This document shows positions 1 to 6,606 of a DNA stretch of 22,244 nucleotides, one piece after another. This DNA is from Comamonadaceae bacterium. GTDB lineage: Bacteria > Pseudomonadota > Gammaproteobacteria > Burkholderiales > Burkholderiaceae_C. A model generated the notes under the pieces. The model had not been told where the DNA came from, did no database searches, and saw nothing but the letters and a program-made list of their open reading frames with translations. Where the stretch lies: contig CANCCF010000055.1 in assembly GCA_947374485.1 (NCBI GenBank), positions 1 through 22,244 on the forward strand. The letters are read 5' to 3'. Position 1 is the first letter of the stretch. Each line of letters begins with the position of its first letter. The position numbers and the translations under genes are program-made.

Positions 1-93
1 GGTACCACTCCTTCCCATCCCGAACAGGACAGTGAAACGCGTCAGCGCCGATGATAGTGCGGGTTCCCGTGTGAAAGTAGGTCATCGTCAGGC
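1..93 (+). rRNA. rrf: 5S ribosomal RNA, 3' portion (cut by window start)
   Basis: The first bases match the conserved body of bacterial 5S rRNA: the GGTACCACTCC and TCCCGAACAGGAC segments, then the GATAGTGCGGG and GTGAAAGTAGGTCATCG segments of the 3' half. The 3' strand ending in CATCGTCAGGCT would pair with a 5' end that lies outside the window, so roughly the first 20 or more bases are missing. A strong terminator follows within 15 bp, as expected for the last gene of an rRNA operon. The exact mature 3' end (about 92-94) is estimated from the family. Confidence 0.95.
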
Positions 94-103
94 TATTAAT
101 AGC

Positions 104-137
104 AAAAAAGCCCCAGTGAAAACTGGGGCTTTTTTTT
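104..137. terminator. Intrinsic, probably bidirectional terminator after 5S rRNA
   Basis: A perfect 14-bp stem (104-117 with 122-135) closes on a GAAA tetraloop and is followed by a T-run. The core is GCCCCAGT/ACTGGGGC flanked by A6 on the left and T7-8 on the right. It therefore reads as a stem plus U-tract on both strands. It would end the rRNA operon on the plus strand and the amidohydrolase transcript arriving on the minus strand, whose stop codon is at 212-214. Confidence 0.93.
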
Positions 138-211
138 GCCCGGAAATTGATGGCAATTAACTGGCTGTCCGAAACACTGCCCTAAGCATTTCCGGATACT
201 CGCGGCATTTG

Positions 212-1462
212 CTAAGTGCCTGCCCGCTCCAGCATGGCGTGCAGCAGCACGTTGCAGCCCGCGGTGATGTGCTCGGGCTTGGCATCTTCAATCTCGTTGT
301 GGCTGATGCCGTCTTTGCAGGGAATAAAAATCATGCCGCTGGGTGCGAGCTTGGCCATGTAGACCGCGTCGTGCCCGGCGCCGGAAACGGCGGGCATGTT
401 GGAGTAGCCCAGCTTCTTGGCGGCGCGCGCCACGGCCTCCACACAGTCGGCATGGAAGCCGATGGCCGAGTAGCTGGAGACCAGCTCGATCTTCACATCC
501 AGCCCGCTCTCGCTGGCCACCTTGGCGGCAAAGGCTTTCACCTCGTCGGCCATCTGGTCGACCAGGGCATCGGTGCTGTTGCGCAGGTCGATGCTGAACT
601 TCACGCGGCCCGGAATCACGTTGCGGCTGTTGGGGAAGACCTGCACCATGCCCACTGTGCCACGGCCATGCGGCGAATGGCGCAGGGCTGCGGCCACCAC
701 CTCCTGCATGATGCGGGCGCTCACCTGCATGGCGTCTTTGCGCAGGGCCATGGGCGTGGGGCCGGCATGCGCCTCCATACCGGTGACGGTGCAGTCAAAC
801 CAGCGAATGCCCAGCACGCCCTGCACCACGCCGATGGTGACGTCGTTGTCTTCCAGCACCGGGCCCTGCTCGATGTGGGTCTCAAAGTAGGCGCCTATCG
901 GGTGGTCGCCCGGCTCCTGGGTGCCGATGTAGCCAATGCGCTCCAGCTCACCCTTGACGGACTTGCCTTCGGTGTCGGTGGCGGCGTAGGCGTGTTCCAG
1001 CGTGAAAGCCTTGGCGAACACGCCCGAGCCCATCATCACGGGGACAAAGCGCGAGCCTTCTTCGTTGGTCCAGAAGGCGACTTCGATGGGGGCTTCGGTT
1101 TCAATGCCCAGATCGTTGAGTGTGCGCACCACTTCGATGCCGGCCAGCACGCCGTAGTTGCCGTCGAACTTGCCGCCTGTGGGTTGGGTGTCGATGTGGC
1201 TGCCGGTGACGATGGGGGGCAGGCTGTTATTGCGGCCGGCGCGGCGCATGAAGCCGTTGCCGATTTTGTCGATGGTGATGGTCATGCCGGCTTCTTTGGC
1301 CCAGCCTAATACCAAGTCACGTCCCTGCTTGTCGAGGTCGGTGAGGGTTAGTCGGCAGACGCCGCCTTTTTGGGTGGCGCCTATTTTGGCTAGCTCCATG
1401 AGGGAGGACCAGAGGCGCTCGCCGTTGATGCGCAGGGTGCTGGTGTCTAGGGTTGTTGTCAT
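212..1462 (-). CDS. hyuC: M20-family N-carbamoyl-beta-alanine amidohydrolase (beta-ureidopropionase; hydantoinase/carbamoylase family)
   Basis: Predicted to hydrolyse N-carbamoyl-beta-alanine (or N-carbamoyl-beta-aminoisobutyrate) to the beta-amino acid, CO2 and ammonia, the last step of reductive pyrimidine degradation in the cytoplasm. The 416-residue length is normal for the Zn-dependent amidase/allantoate amidohydrolase group. Visible metal and active-site motifs are GSHIDT (His89), GGKFDG (Asp100), NEEGSRF (Glu134/Glu135), HIEQGP (His196), EAHAGPTP (His232) and SGAGHDA (His364), with a further His388 in GISHNE. The ATG at 1462 has an AGGAAG ribosome site 5 bases upstream. It lies on the same strand as hydA but is separated from it by a 465-bp repeat-filled gap, so it may have its own promoter. 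The family also contains allantoate and L-N-carbamoylase enzymes; the choice made here rests on the preTA-hydA neighbourhood. Confidence 0.88.
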   Translation of the reverse strand: MTTTLDTSTLRINGERLWSSLMELAKIGATQKGGVCRLTLTDLDKQGRDLVLGWAKEAGMTITIDKIGNGFMRRAGRNNSLPPIVTGSHIDTQPTGGKFDGNYGVLAGIEVVRTLNDLGIETEAPIEVAFWTNEEGSRFVPVMMGSGVFAKAFTLEHAYAATDTEGKSVKGELERIGYIGTQEPGDHPIGAYFETHIEQGPVLEDNDVTIGVVQGVLGIRWFDCTVTGMEAHAGPTPMALRKDAMQVSARIMQEVVAAALRHSPHGRGTVGMVQVFPNSRNVIPGRVKFSIDLRNSTDALVDQMADEVKAFAAKVASESGLDVKIELVSSYSAIGFHADCVEAVARAAKKLGYSNMPAVSGAGHDAVYMAKLAPSGMIFIPCKDGISHNEIEDAKPEHITAGCNVLLHAMLERAGT

Positions 1463-1538
1463 GTGGGCTTCCTGTGTGTTTCTACTGGTGTTGTTGGTTT
1501 ACGTTGCAGGCCGGGTCTCGGCCCGGCGACCGAGTTCA

Positions 1539-1562
1539 TTTCTTTTGCTTCGCCAAAAGAAA
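1539..1562. repeat. Perfect 9-bp inverted repeat (TTTCTTTTG/CAAAAGAAA)
   Basis: TTTCTTTTG at 1539-1547 and CAAAAGAAA at 1554-1562 form a perfect stem around the loop CTTCGC. It is part of the repeat cluster between hydA and hyuC. On either strand no long T-run follows, so it is not a classical terminator. Confidence 0.8.
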
Positions 1563-1593
1563 CGAGCCAATAGTTCATGCAGTGGGGGCGTGC

Positions 1594-1613
1594 TAACTTC
1601 GCTTGCGAAGTTA
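1594..1613. repeat. Perfect 9-bp inverted repeat (TAACTTCGC/GCGAAGTTA)
   Basis: TAACTTCGC (1594-1602), a 2-nt TT spacer, then GCGAAGTTA (1605-1613). This near-continuous palindrome sits 30 bp from the previous one, in the same repeat cluster. No known protein site is recognised. Confidence 0.8.
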
Positions 1614-1787
1614 TGCGCGCACCAAAAGGCGAGCCGAAGACAGGGCCGCTGCGCGGTTCCTTGCGCTGCTCGCGTTGGGCGGGGTCTGGCTAAACTCGCT
1701 TCGCTCAAACAACGCCAGCCCTGATCCGCCCAACGCTGCGCTGCTCAGCCCTACCTCAACGGCGGGGAGAAGAGAAAGCCACTGCTC

Positions 1788-1862
1788 GCCGGGGTGGGGA
1801 GTGCCGGGGGCCGATTTGTGCGCGTTTGGCACCATGAGGCCCCCGGCATTCCCCACCCCGGC
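1788..1862. repeat. Large inverted repeat: 25-bp arms with one mismatch, 25-nt loop
   Basis: The left arm 1788-1812 and right arm 1838-1862 are reverse complements except for one position, a C/T difference that still allows a G-U pair in RNA. The arms are almost pure G/C, with GGGGTGGGG and GGGGGCC runs. The loop (1813-1837) has no obvious motif. A transcript crossing it on the minus strand from hydA would form a very stable hairpin. It is not followed by a T-run, so it is more likely a repeat-family hairpin or RNA stabiliser than a simple terminator. Confidence 0.85.
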
Positions 1863-1927
1863 AGGTACACACCCGCCGAGAGCGAAGAAGGAAGAACTCA
1901 AACCAAACATGCCACTAATAGAAAGAA

Positions 1928-3370
1928 TCAGCGCTTCACCGCCGTAGGCTTCAAAGCCTCAGCCCGCAAAGCCGCCGCCGTGAAGTTGGAGCTGAACGCC
2001 GGCCGCTTGATGTAGCGCCCCTTGCCGCGCACTGCACGCAAATCGCCCTGCACAAACACCAACTCACCCTGGCTGATGGTGTGGCTGGGTATGCCCTTGA
2101 CCGTGCGGCCCTCAAAAATGTTGAAGTCGCCTTTGCTGTGCTGCGTCTTGGCCGACAGGGTCTTGGTGCCCGCCGGGTCCCAGACCACCAGGTCGGCATC
2201 TGCCCCCACCGACACGCTGCCCTTTTGCGGGTAGATGTTGAACAGCTTGGCGGTGTTGGCCGAGGTGATGGCCACGAACTCCGAGGGCGTCAGGCGACCG
2301 GTGTTCACACCGGCATCCCAGATCACCGCCAGGCGCTCTTCCACGCCGCCGGTGCCGTTGGGGATCTTGGCGAAGTTGTCCTTCCCTGCCGCCTTTTGTG
2401 CCGCGCAAAAGGTGCAGTGGTCGGTGGCGGTGGTGTGCAGGTTGCCGCTTTGCAGGCCGCGCCACAGCGCTTCCTGGTGGCCCACGGGGCGGAAGGGCGG
2501 ACTCATGACGTGGGCGGCGGCGGTGGCAAAGTCCGGGTGGCGGTAGACGCTGTCGTCCAGCACCAGGTGGCCGGCCAGCACCTCTCCATACACGCGCTGG
2601 CCACGGGCGCGGGCGCGGGCAATGGCGTCGGCGGCTTCCATGCAGGAGACGTGCACCACGTAGATCGGCACGTTGAGCACATCGGCAATGGCAATAGCGC
2701 GGTTGGCGGCTTCGGCTTCCACCATGGGCGGGCGCGAAAGCGGGTGGCCCTCGGGGCCGCTGATGCCCATCTTGGCCACCTCGGCCTGAAGCAGATAGAC
2801 CAACTCGCCATTCTCGGCATGCACCGTGGGCATGGCGCCGAGTTCCAGGGCCCGTTTGAAACTGTTCACCAGGGTTTCGTCGTCGCACATGATGGCGTTC
2901 TTGTAGGCCATGAAGTGCTTGAAGCTGTTCACGCCCTCTTGCTGCACCAGCGTGCCCATGTCGCGCTTCACGGTCTCGTCCCACCAGGTGATGGCCACAT
3001 GGAAGCTGTAGTCGCTGGCGGATTTCTCGGCCCATTCACGCCAGGTTGTATACGCCTCCATCAGCGGCTGCTGCGGGTTGGGAATCACAAAATCGATGAT
3101 GGTGGTGTTGCCGCCCGCCATGCCGGCTGCCGTGCCGGTAAAGAAGTCGTCCATGGTGGTGGTGCCCATGAAGGGCAGCTGCATATGGGTGTGTGGGTCT
3201 ATGCCGCCGGGCATCACGTACTGCCCACCGGCATCGACCACCGTGGCGCCGGGGGGGGCCGTCAGGTTCTCGCCGACGGCCACAATTTTTCCGTCCTGGG
3301 TGAGCACGTCGGCCACAAAGGCGCGGTCTGCGTTGACGACGGTGCCGCCACGTATCAAAAGACTCGTCAT
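1928..3370 (-). CDS. hydA: Dihydropyrimidinase (D-hydantoinase)
   Basis: Opens the ring of dihydrouracil or dihydrothymine to give the N-carbamoyl beta-amino acid, using a binuclear metal centre in a cytoplasmic amidohydrolase TIM barrel. Metal ligands are visible: DPHTH (His60, His62), the lysine expected to be carboxylated in FKHFM (Lys151), VHAEN (His184), VVHVS (His240) and TDHC (Asp317). The length of 480 residues is typical. I chose the ATG at 3370 because a GAGG ribosome site lies 8 bases upstream; an in-frame ATG at 3388 would add six residues (MHEDDS) and has no ribosome site. The gene begins 76 bp after preA stops, on the same strand, and is probably in the preT-preA operon. The family includes D-hydantoinases, but context favours dihydropyrimidinase. 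Confidence 0.95.
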   Translation of the reverse strand: MTSLLIRGGTVVNADRAFVADVLTQDGKIVAVGENLTAPPGATVVDAGGQYVMPGGIDPHTHMQLPFMGTTTMDDFFTGTAAGMAGGNTTIIDFVIPNPQQPLMEAYTTWREWAEKSASDYSFHVAITWWDETVKRDMGTLVQQEGVNSFKHFMAYKNAIMCDDETLVNSFKRALELGAMPTVHAENGELVYLLQAEVAKMGISGPEGHPLSRPPMVEAEAANRAIAIADVLNVPIYVVHVSCMEAADAIARARARGQRVYGEVLAGHLVLDDSVYRHPDFATAAAHVMSPPFRPVGHQEALWRGLQSGNLHTTATDHCTFCAAQKAAGKDNFAKIPNGTGGVEERLAVIWDAGVNTGRLTPSEFVAITSANTAKLFNIYPQKGSVSVGADADLVVWDPAGTKTLSAKTQHSKGDFNIFEGRTVKGIPSHTISQGELVFVQGDLRAVRGKGRYIKRPAFSSNFTAAALRAEALKPTAVKR

Positions 3371-3446
3371 GGAATCATCCTCATGCATATTGCTGGCAAA
3401 GAATAGGGCAGAACGGCCGCGCTGTCACCGCCTACCTGCAATGGGC

Positions 3447-4754
3447 TTAAGCCGCAGTGCGCATCGGGTTGTTGGGATGGGTGGTCCAGTCCGCGCGCTG
3501 GCCCACCACTGCCTTGCTGGTGCGCAAATCGATCTCACCCACCGCCAGGTCGCGCATGGTGATGCAGTCGCTCACCGGGCACACGTTGACGCACAGGTTG
3601 CAACCCACGCACTCGTCTTCCTTCACCTCGAAGTGGCGCTTGCCGTTCTTCTCAAAAGTGATGGCCTGGTGCGAGGTGTCCTCACAGACCACATGGCATC
3701 GCCCGCACTGGATGCAGCTGTCCTGGTTGATCACCGCCTTGCTGATGTGGTTCAGGTTCAGGTAGCGCCAGTCGGACACCGTGGGTGTGGCCTTGCCGAC
3801 GATCTGGCTCACGCTGGTAAAGCCCATCTCGTCCATGTAAGTGGACAGGCCGTCGGCCATGTCCTGCACGATCTTGAAGCCATAGACCATGGCGGCGGTG
3901 CAGACCTGCACATTGCCTGCGCCCAGGGCGATGTAGTCCACGGCGTCGCGCCAGGTGCCAATGCCGCCTATGCCGGAGATGGGCAGACCGGCGGTTTGCG
4001 GATCGCGCGCAATCTCGGCCACCATGTTCAGCGCAATCGGTTTCACCGCCGGCCCGCAGTAGCCGCCGTGCGAACCCTTGCCGCCAATGCTGGGGCTCAT
4101 GGTGAGGGTGTAGGGGTCCACGCCCATGATGGAGTTGATGGTGTTGATCAGCGACACCGCGTCCGCCCCACCGGCCTTGGCAGCGCGCGCGGGGTTGCGG
4201 ATGTCGGTGATGTTTGGGGTGAGCTTCACGATCACCGGCAACTTGGTGTACTGCTTGCACCACTGCGTGACCATCTGGATGTACTCGGGCACCTGACCCA
4301 CGGCGGCACCCATGCCGCGCTCGCTCATGCCGTGCGGGCAGCCGAAGTTGAGTTCAATCGCGTCGGCTCCGGTGTCTTCCACGCGCGGCAGGATGGCCTT
4401 CCACGATGCTTCTTCGCAGGGCACCATGATGGAGACCACCATGGCACGGTCCGGCCACAGGCGCTTGACCTCGGCAATCTCGCGCAGGTTGATTTCCAGG
4501 TCCCGGTCGGTGATCAGCTCGATGTTGTTGAAGCCCAGCAGGCGCCGGTCGGGCGAGAGCAGCGCGCCATAGCGCGGGCCGTTGACGTTGACCACCGGGG
4601 GGCCTGCCTCGCCCAGGGTCTTCCAGACCACGCCACCCCAACCGGCTTCAAATGCGCGGTTGACGTTGTAGGCCTTGTCGGTGGGCGGGGCCGAGGCCAG
4701 CCAGAAGGGGTTGGGGCTGGTGATGCCGGCGAAGGTGGTTTGCAGATTGGCCAT
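3447..4754 (-). CDS. preA: NAD-dependent dihydropyrimidine dehydrogenase, catalytic subunit PreA
   Basis: Reduces uracil and thymine to the 5,6-dihydro forms together with PreT. The 435-residue protein has an FMN-binding dihydroorotate-dehydrogenase-like barrel (about residues 1-320) with ELNFGCPHG (133-142) and VKLTPNITD (176-184). A C-terminal ferredoxin domain follows with two 4Fe-4S motifs: Cys347/350/353/357 and Cys382/385/388/392. The segment corresponding to the mammalian active-site loop LACGQ reads AAVGQ (150-154), so valine occupies the place of the catalytic cysteine as I recall it. preA starts 40 bp after the preT stop on the same strand. Its ribosome site is weak, which fits coupled translation. 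Confidence 0.95.
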   Translation of the reverse strand: MANLQTTFAGITSPNPFWLASAPPTDKAYNVNRAFEAGWGGVVWKTLGEAGPPVVNVNGPRYGALLSPDRRLLGFNNIELITDRDLEINLREIAEVKRLWPDRAMVVSIMVPCEEASWKAILPRVEDTGADAIELNFGCPHGMSERGMGAAVGQVPEYIQMVTQWCKQYTKLPVIVKLTPNITDIRNPARAAKAGGADAVSLINTINSIMGVDPYTLTMSPSIGGKGSHGGYCGPAVKPIALNMVAEIARDPQTAGLPISGIGGIGTWRDAVDYIALGAGNVQVCTAAMVYGFKIVQDMADGLSTYMDEMGFTSVSQIVGKATPTVSDWRYLNLNHISKAVINQDSCIQCGRCHVVCEDTSHQAITFEKNGKRHFEVKEDECVGCNLCVNVCPVSDCITMRDLAVGEIDLRTSKAVVGQRADWTTHPNNPMRTAA

Positions 4755-4794
4755 GGTGTGGATTCCGAAGGGGGTTGCGAAGGGGCGGCTGTAT

Positions 4795-6159
4795 TCAGCG
4801 GGCGATGGACAGGTGCTGGTGAATGGCCTGGGCCGAGCGCTTGCCGTGCTCCACCGCTTCCACCGTCAGGTCCAGACCGCCAGCACGGCAGTCGCCACCG
4901 GCCCAGATGCCGGCGAGGTTGGTCTTGCCGTCTGCGTCCGTGGCAATGCGACCGTCCTGCAGGGTAAAGCCAGCCTGTTGCAACACCGGGTTGCCCAACT
5001 GTTGGCCAATGGCCTTGAGCACCACATCCGCTTCCCAGCTGAGTTCGCGCCCGGTGGGCGTGAGCTTGCCGTTGACCAGAGCCTGTTCGGCAAAGCGTAC
5101 GGCGCTGGCGTGCCCGTTGCTGCCGATGATTTCCACGGGGGCGAGCCACTGGTGCAGCACCACGCCATTCGTTTGCGCCCACTCCTGCTCGGCCTTGGAG
5201 GCCGACATCTGCTCGGGGCCGCGCCGGTACACCATGTGCACCACGCTGGCACCCAGCAGCTTGCTTTGCACGGCAGCGTCCACCGCCGTCATGCCGCCGC
5301 CAATCACGATGACGCGTCGGCCCACCGGTAGCGTGGACAGGTCTTCGCTCTGGCGCAGGGCGGCAATGAAGTCCACTGCGTCCTGCACGCCATGTAATTG
5401 TTCGCCGGGCACGCCCAGTTGGGCGGTGCTGGACAGGCCCAGGCCCAGAAAAACTGCGTCGTAATTGACTTTCATGGCATCGAGTTGGGCCGTGCTTTCG
5501 AGCTTCCAGCCCTTGCGGATTTCGATGCCACCGATGCCCAGCAGCCATTGGATTTCCGCTTGGGCAAAGCCGTCCGGCGTCTTGTAGCTGGCCAGCCCGT
5601 ATTCATTCAGGCCACCGGCTTTGGGGCGGGCGTCGAACACCACCACGTGGTGGCCCTGGCGAGCCAGCGTGTAGGCACAGGACAGGCCCGCAGGCCCGGC
5701 ACCCACCACCGCAATGGTTTTGCCGGTGGCTGCGGCGCGCGTGAAGATTTGCGGCTGTTTACCCTCCATCAGTGCGTCCACCGCATGGCGCTGCAGGCGG
5801 CCAATGGCCACCGGGCGGTCTTCCTGCGTGTTGCGCACACAGACCGCCTCGCACAGGTTCTCGGTCGGGCAGACCCGCGCGCACATGCCGCCCAGCGGAT
5901 TGCTCTCCAGAATGGTGCGCGCTGCACCACGCAGGTTGCCGTCACCAATGCGTTTGATGAAAGAGGGCACGTCGATGCTGGTGGGGCAGGCTGTGGCGCA
6001 GGGCGCGTCAAAACAATACAGGCAGCGCTCGGCTTCCAGCGCGGCCTGCGAAGGTGTCAGGCGCGGCGTAGCCCCGGCAAAGCGCTTGGCATACTCGTAC
6101 GCAGGCAGGCGCCCAGGCTGAATATCGGGGGAAGAAACGGGGGGAGAAACAGTGGTCAC
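4795..6159 (-). CDS. preT: NAD-dependent dihydropyrimidine dehydrogenase, electron-input subunit PreT
   Basis: Takes electrons from NAD(P)H through FAD and iron-sulfur clusters and passes them to PreA. The N-terminal region has eight cysteines in the glutamate-synthase small-subunit pattern (Cys46/49/54/58 and Cys93/97/103/107). Then come an FAD-binding VVGAGPAGLS motif (151-160) and a pyridine-nucleotide VIVIGGGMTA motif (283-292). The 454-residue length fits PreT. The start is GTG at 6159, supported by a CAGGAG ribosome site 5 bases upstream; no ATG serves better. It is the first gene of the pyrimidine operon and has a RutR-like operator about 35 bp upstream. GltD is the main alternative by similarity, but adjacency to preA decides. 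Confidence 0.94.
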   Translation of the reverse strand: MTTVSPPVSSPDIQPGRLPAYEYAKRFAGATPRLTPSQAALEAERCLYCFDAPCATACPTSIDVPSFIKRIGDGNLRGAARTILESNPLGGMCARVCPTENLCEAVCVRNTQEDRPVAIGRLQRHAVDALMEGKQPQIFTRAAATGKTIAVVGAGPAGLSCAYTLARQGHHVVVFDARPKAGGLNEYGLASYKTPDGFAQAEIQWLLGIGGIEIRKGWKLESTAQLDAMKVNYDAVFLGLGLSSTAQLGVPGEQLHGVQDAVDFIAALRQSEDLSTLPVGRRVIVIGGGMTAVDAAVQSKLLGASVVHMVYRRGPEQMSASKAEQEWAQTNGVVLHQWLAPVEIIGSNGHASAVRFAEQALVNGKLTPTGRELSWEADVVLKAIGQQLGNPVLQQAGFTLQDGRIATDADGKTNLAGIWAGGDCRAGGLDLTVEAVEHGKRSAQAIHQHLSIAR

Positions 6160-6192
6160 GCGGGCTCCTGAAAATGCATAACTTTTAAAAAA

Positions 6193-6208
6193 CTGACCGT
6201 TTGGTCAA
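6193..6208. promoter_or_regulatory. RutR-like (TetR-family) operator upstream of preT
   Basis: The 16 bp CTGACCGTTTGGTCAA match the Escherichia coli RutR consensus TTGACCAnnTGGTCAA at 12 of 14 defined positions. The core TGACC/GGTCA is a perfect inverted repeat. It lies in the AT-rich leader of preT, 34 bp before the GTG start. On the minus strand its right arm reads TTGACC, resembling a -35 element, so bound repressor would block the promoter. RutR senses uracil and thymine in other proteobacteria, which fits the operon function. The regulator gene itself is not in the window. Confidence 0.75.
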
Positions 6209-6280
6209 GTAATAAAACACATACTAGCAATGCCCGTGCCACAGCGTCACTAGGTGTTTGCCCGGTGAATAAAGCGTGCT

Positions 6281-6309
6281 GAAAACGAACGGCCCAGGGG
6301 TGCCGTTCG
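6281..6309 (-). terminator. Intrinsic terminator after yqjK
   Basis: CGAACGGC (6286-6293) and GCCGTTCG (6302-6309) form a perfect 8-bp stem with an 8-nt loop. Read on the minus strand the stem is followed by TTTTC. It lies 12 bp after the yqjK stop codon and separates the yqj genes from the preT promoter downstream. Confidence 0.75.
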
Positions 6310-6321
6310 CGTGGCAGGACG

Positions 6322-6606
6322 TCAGCGCAGCAATGGGCGCAGGCTGCACCAGGCACGCCATAGCCACCACAGGCGAGCGGCCATGTGCAGGGCGGCTTGC
6401 CTGCGCCGCATCAGTACAAAGGCCAGGAGCGCGCCAGTCACAGAAATGCAAGGGCCCCGCGCGCAGGCTGCCCCGACCGCACGGGCGGCCTCAAGGCGCC
6501 TGAGAAAGGGCGCCAGGGCGGTGGCCTCTGCCGCCAGCCTCGCACGCAGCTGCGCATTGCGCGCCAGCACATGGCGCTGCCGCTGGAGCGGGTCGCACTT
6601 ATGCAC
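6322..6606 (-). CDS. yqjK: YqjK-like small protein
   Basis: A 94-residue arginine- and alanine-rich protein with a predicted amphipathic/helical N-terminal half (QRQRHVLARNAQLRARLAAE) and a hydrophobic patch near residues 50-65. It is the third gene of a yqjD-yqjE-yqjK series, and position plus composition are the main reasons for the name. I chose the GTG at 6606 because AGGGA lies 5 bases upstream and it overlaps the yqjE stop by 8 bp, typical of translational coupling. An open frame extends upstream to an ATG at 6657, but that start lies well inside yqjE and has no ribosome site. The function of the family is not known; it may support the envelope protein YqjE. Confidence 0.65.
   Translation of the reverse strand: MHKCDPLQRQRHVLARNAQLRARLAAEATALAPFLRRLEAARAVGAACARGPCISVTGALLAFVLMRRRQAALHMAARLWWLWRAWCSLRPLLR

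Larger units (their letters stand above)
1510..1862. repeat. Hairpin-rich intergenic repeat cluster between hydA and hyuC
   Basis: This gap (1463-1927) holds no convincing gene. It carries a string of perfect or near-perfect inverted repeats: GCCGGG/CCCGGC (1510-1515 with 1522-1527), a 9-bp stem at 1539-1562, a 9-bp stem at 1594-1613, a CTGGC/GCCAG-flanked segment near 1685-1730, and a 25-bp-arm hairpin at 1788-1862. The segment reading CTTTTGCTTCGCCAAAAG resembles dispersed intergenic repeats I associate with Comamonadaceae chromosomes; that link is from memory, not from a search. Short open frames across it translate into arginine- and proline-rich sequence without domains and are treated as artefacts. 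Its outer limits cannot be fixed without a second copy. Confidence 0.7.

Noticed and set aside
209..1309. 366-codon plus-strand frame opposite hyuC
   Set aside because: Repetitive His/Gly/Ala shadow of a well-supported M20 amidohydrolase gene on the other strand.
1499..1708. 69-codon minus-strand frame in the repeat-filled gap
   Set aside because: It lies on inverted repeats, has no ribosome site, and encodes Arg-rich sequence of the sort that dispersed repeats give in annotation.
1463..1927. CRISPR array or insertion sequence in the gap
   Set aside because: No regularly spaced direct repeats and no transposase coding sequence; the structure is a set of unrelated inverted repeats.
3078..4967. 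629-codon open frame on the plus strand
   Set aside because: Antisense to preA and neighbours; His- and Asp-rich mirror translation of GC-rich coding DNA, with no domains.
4795..6159. Glutamate synthase small subunit (GltD)
   Set aside because: It shares the fold, but no GltB is present and preA follows directly, the defining context for PreT.
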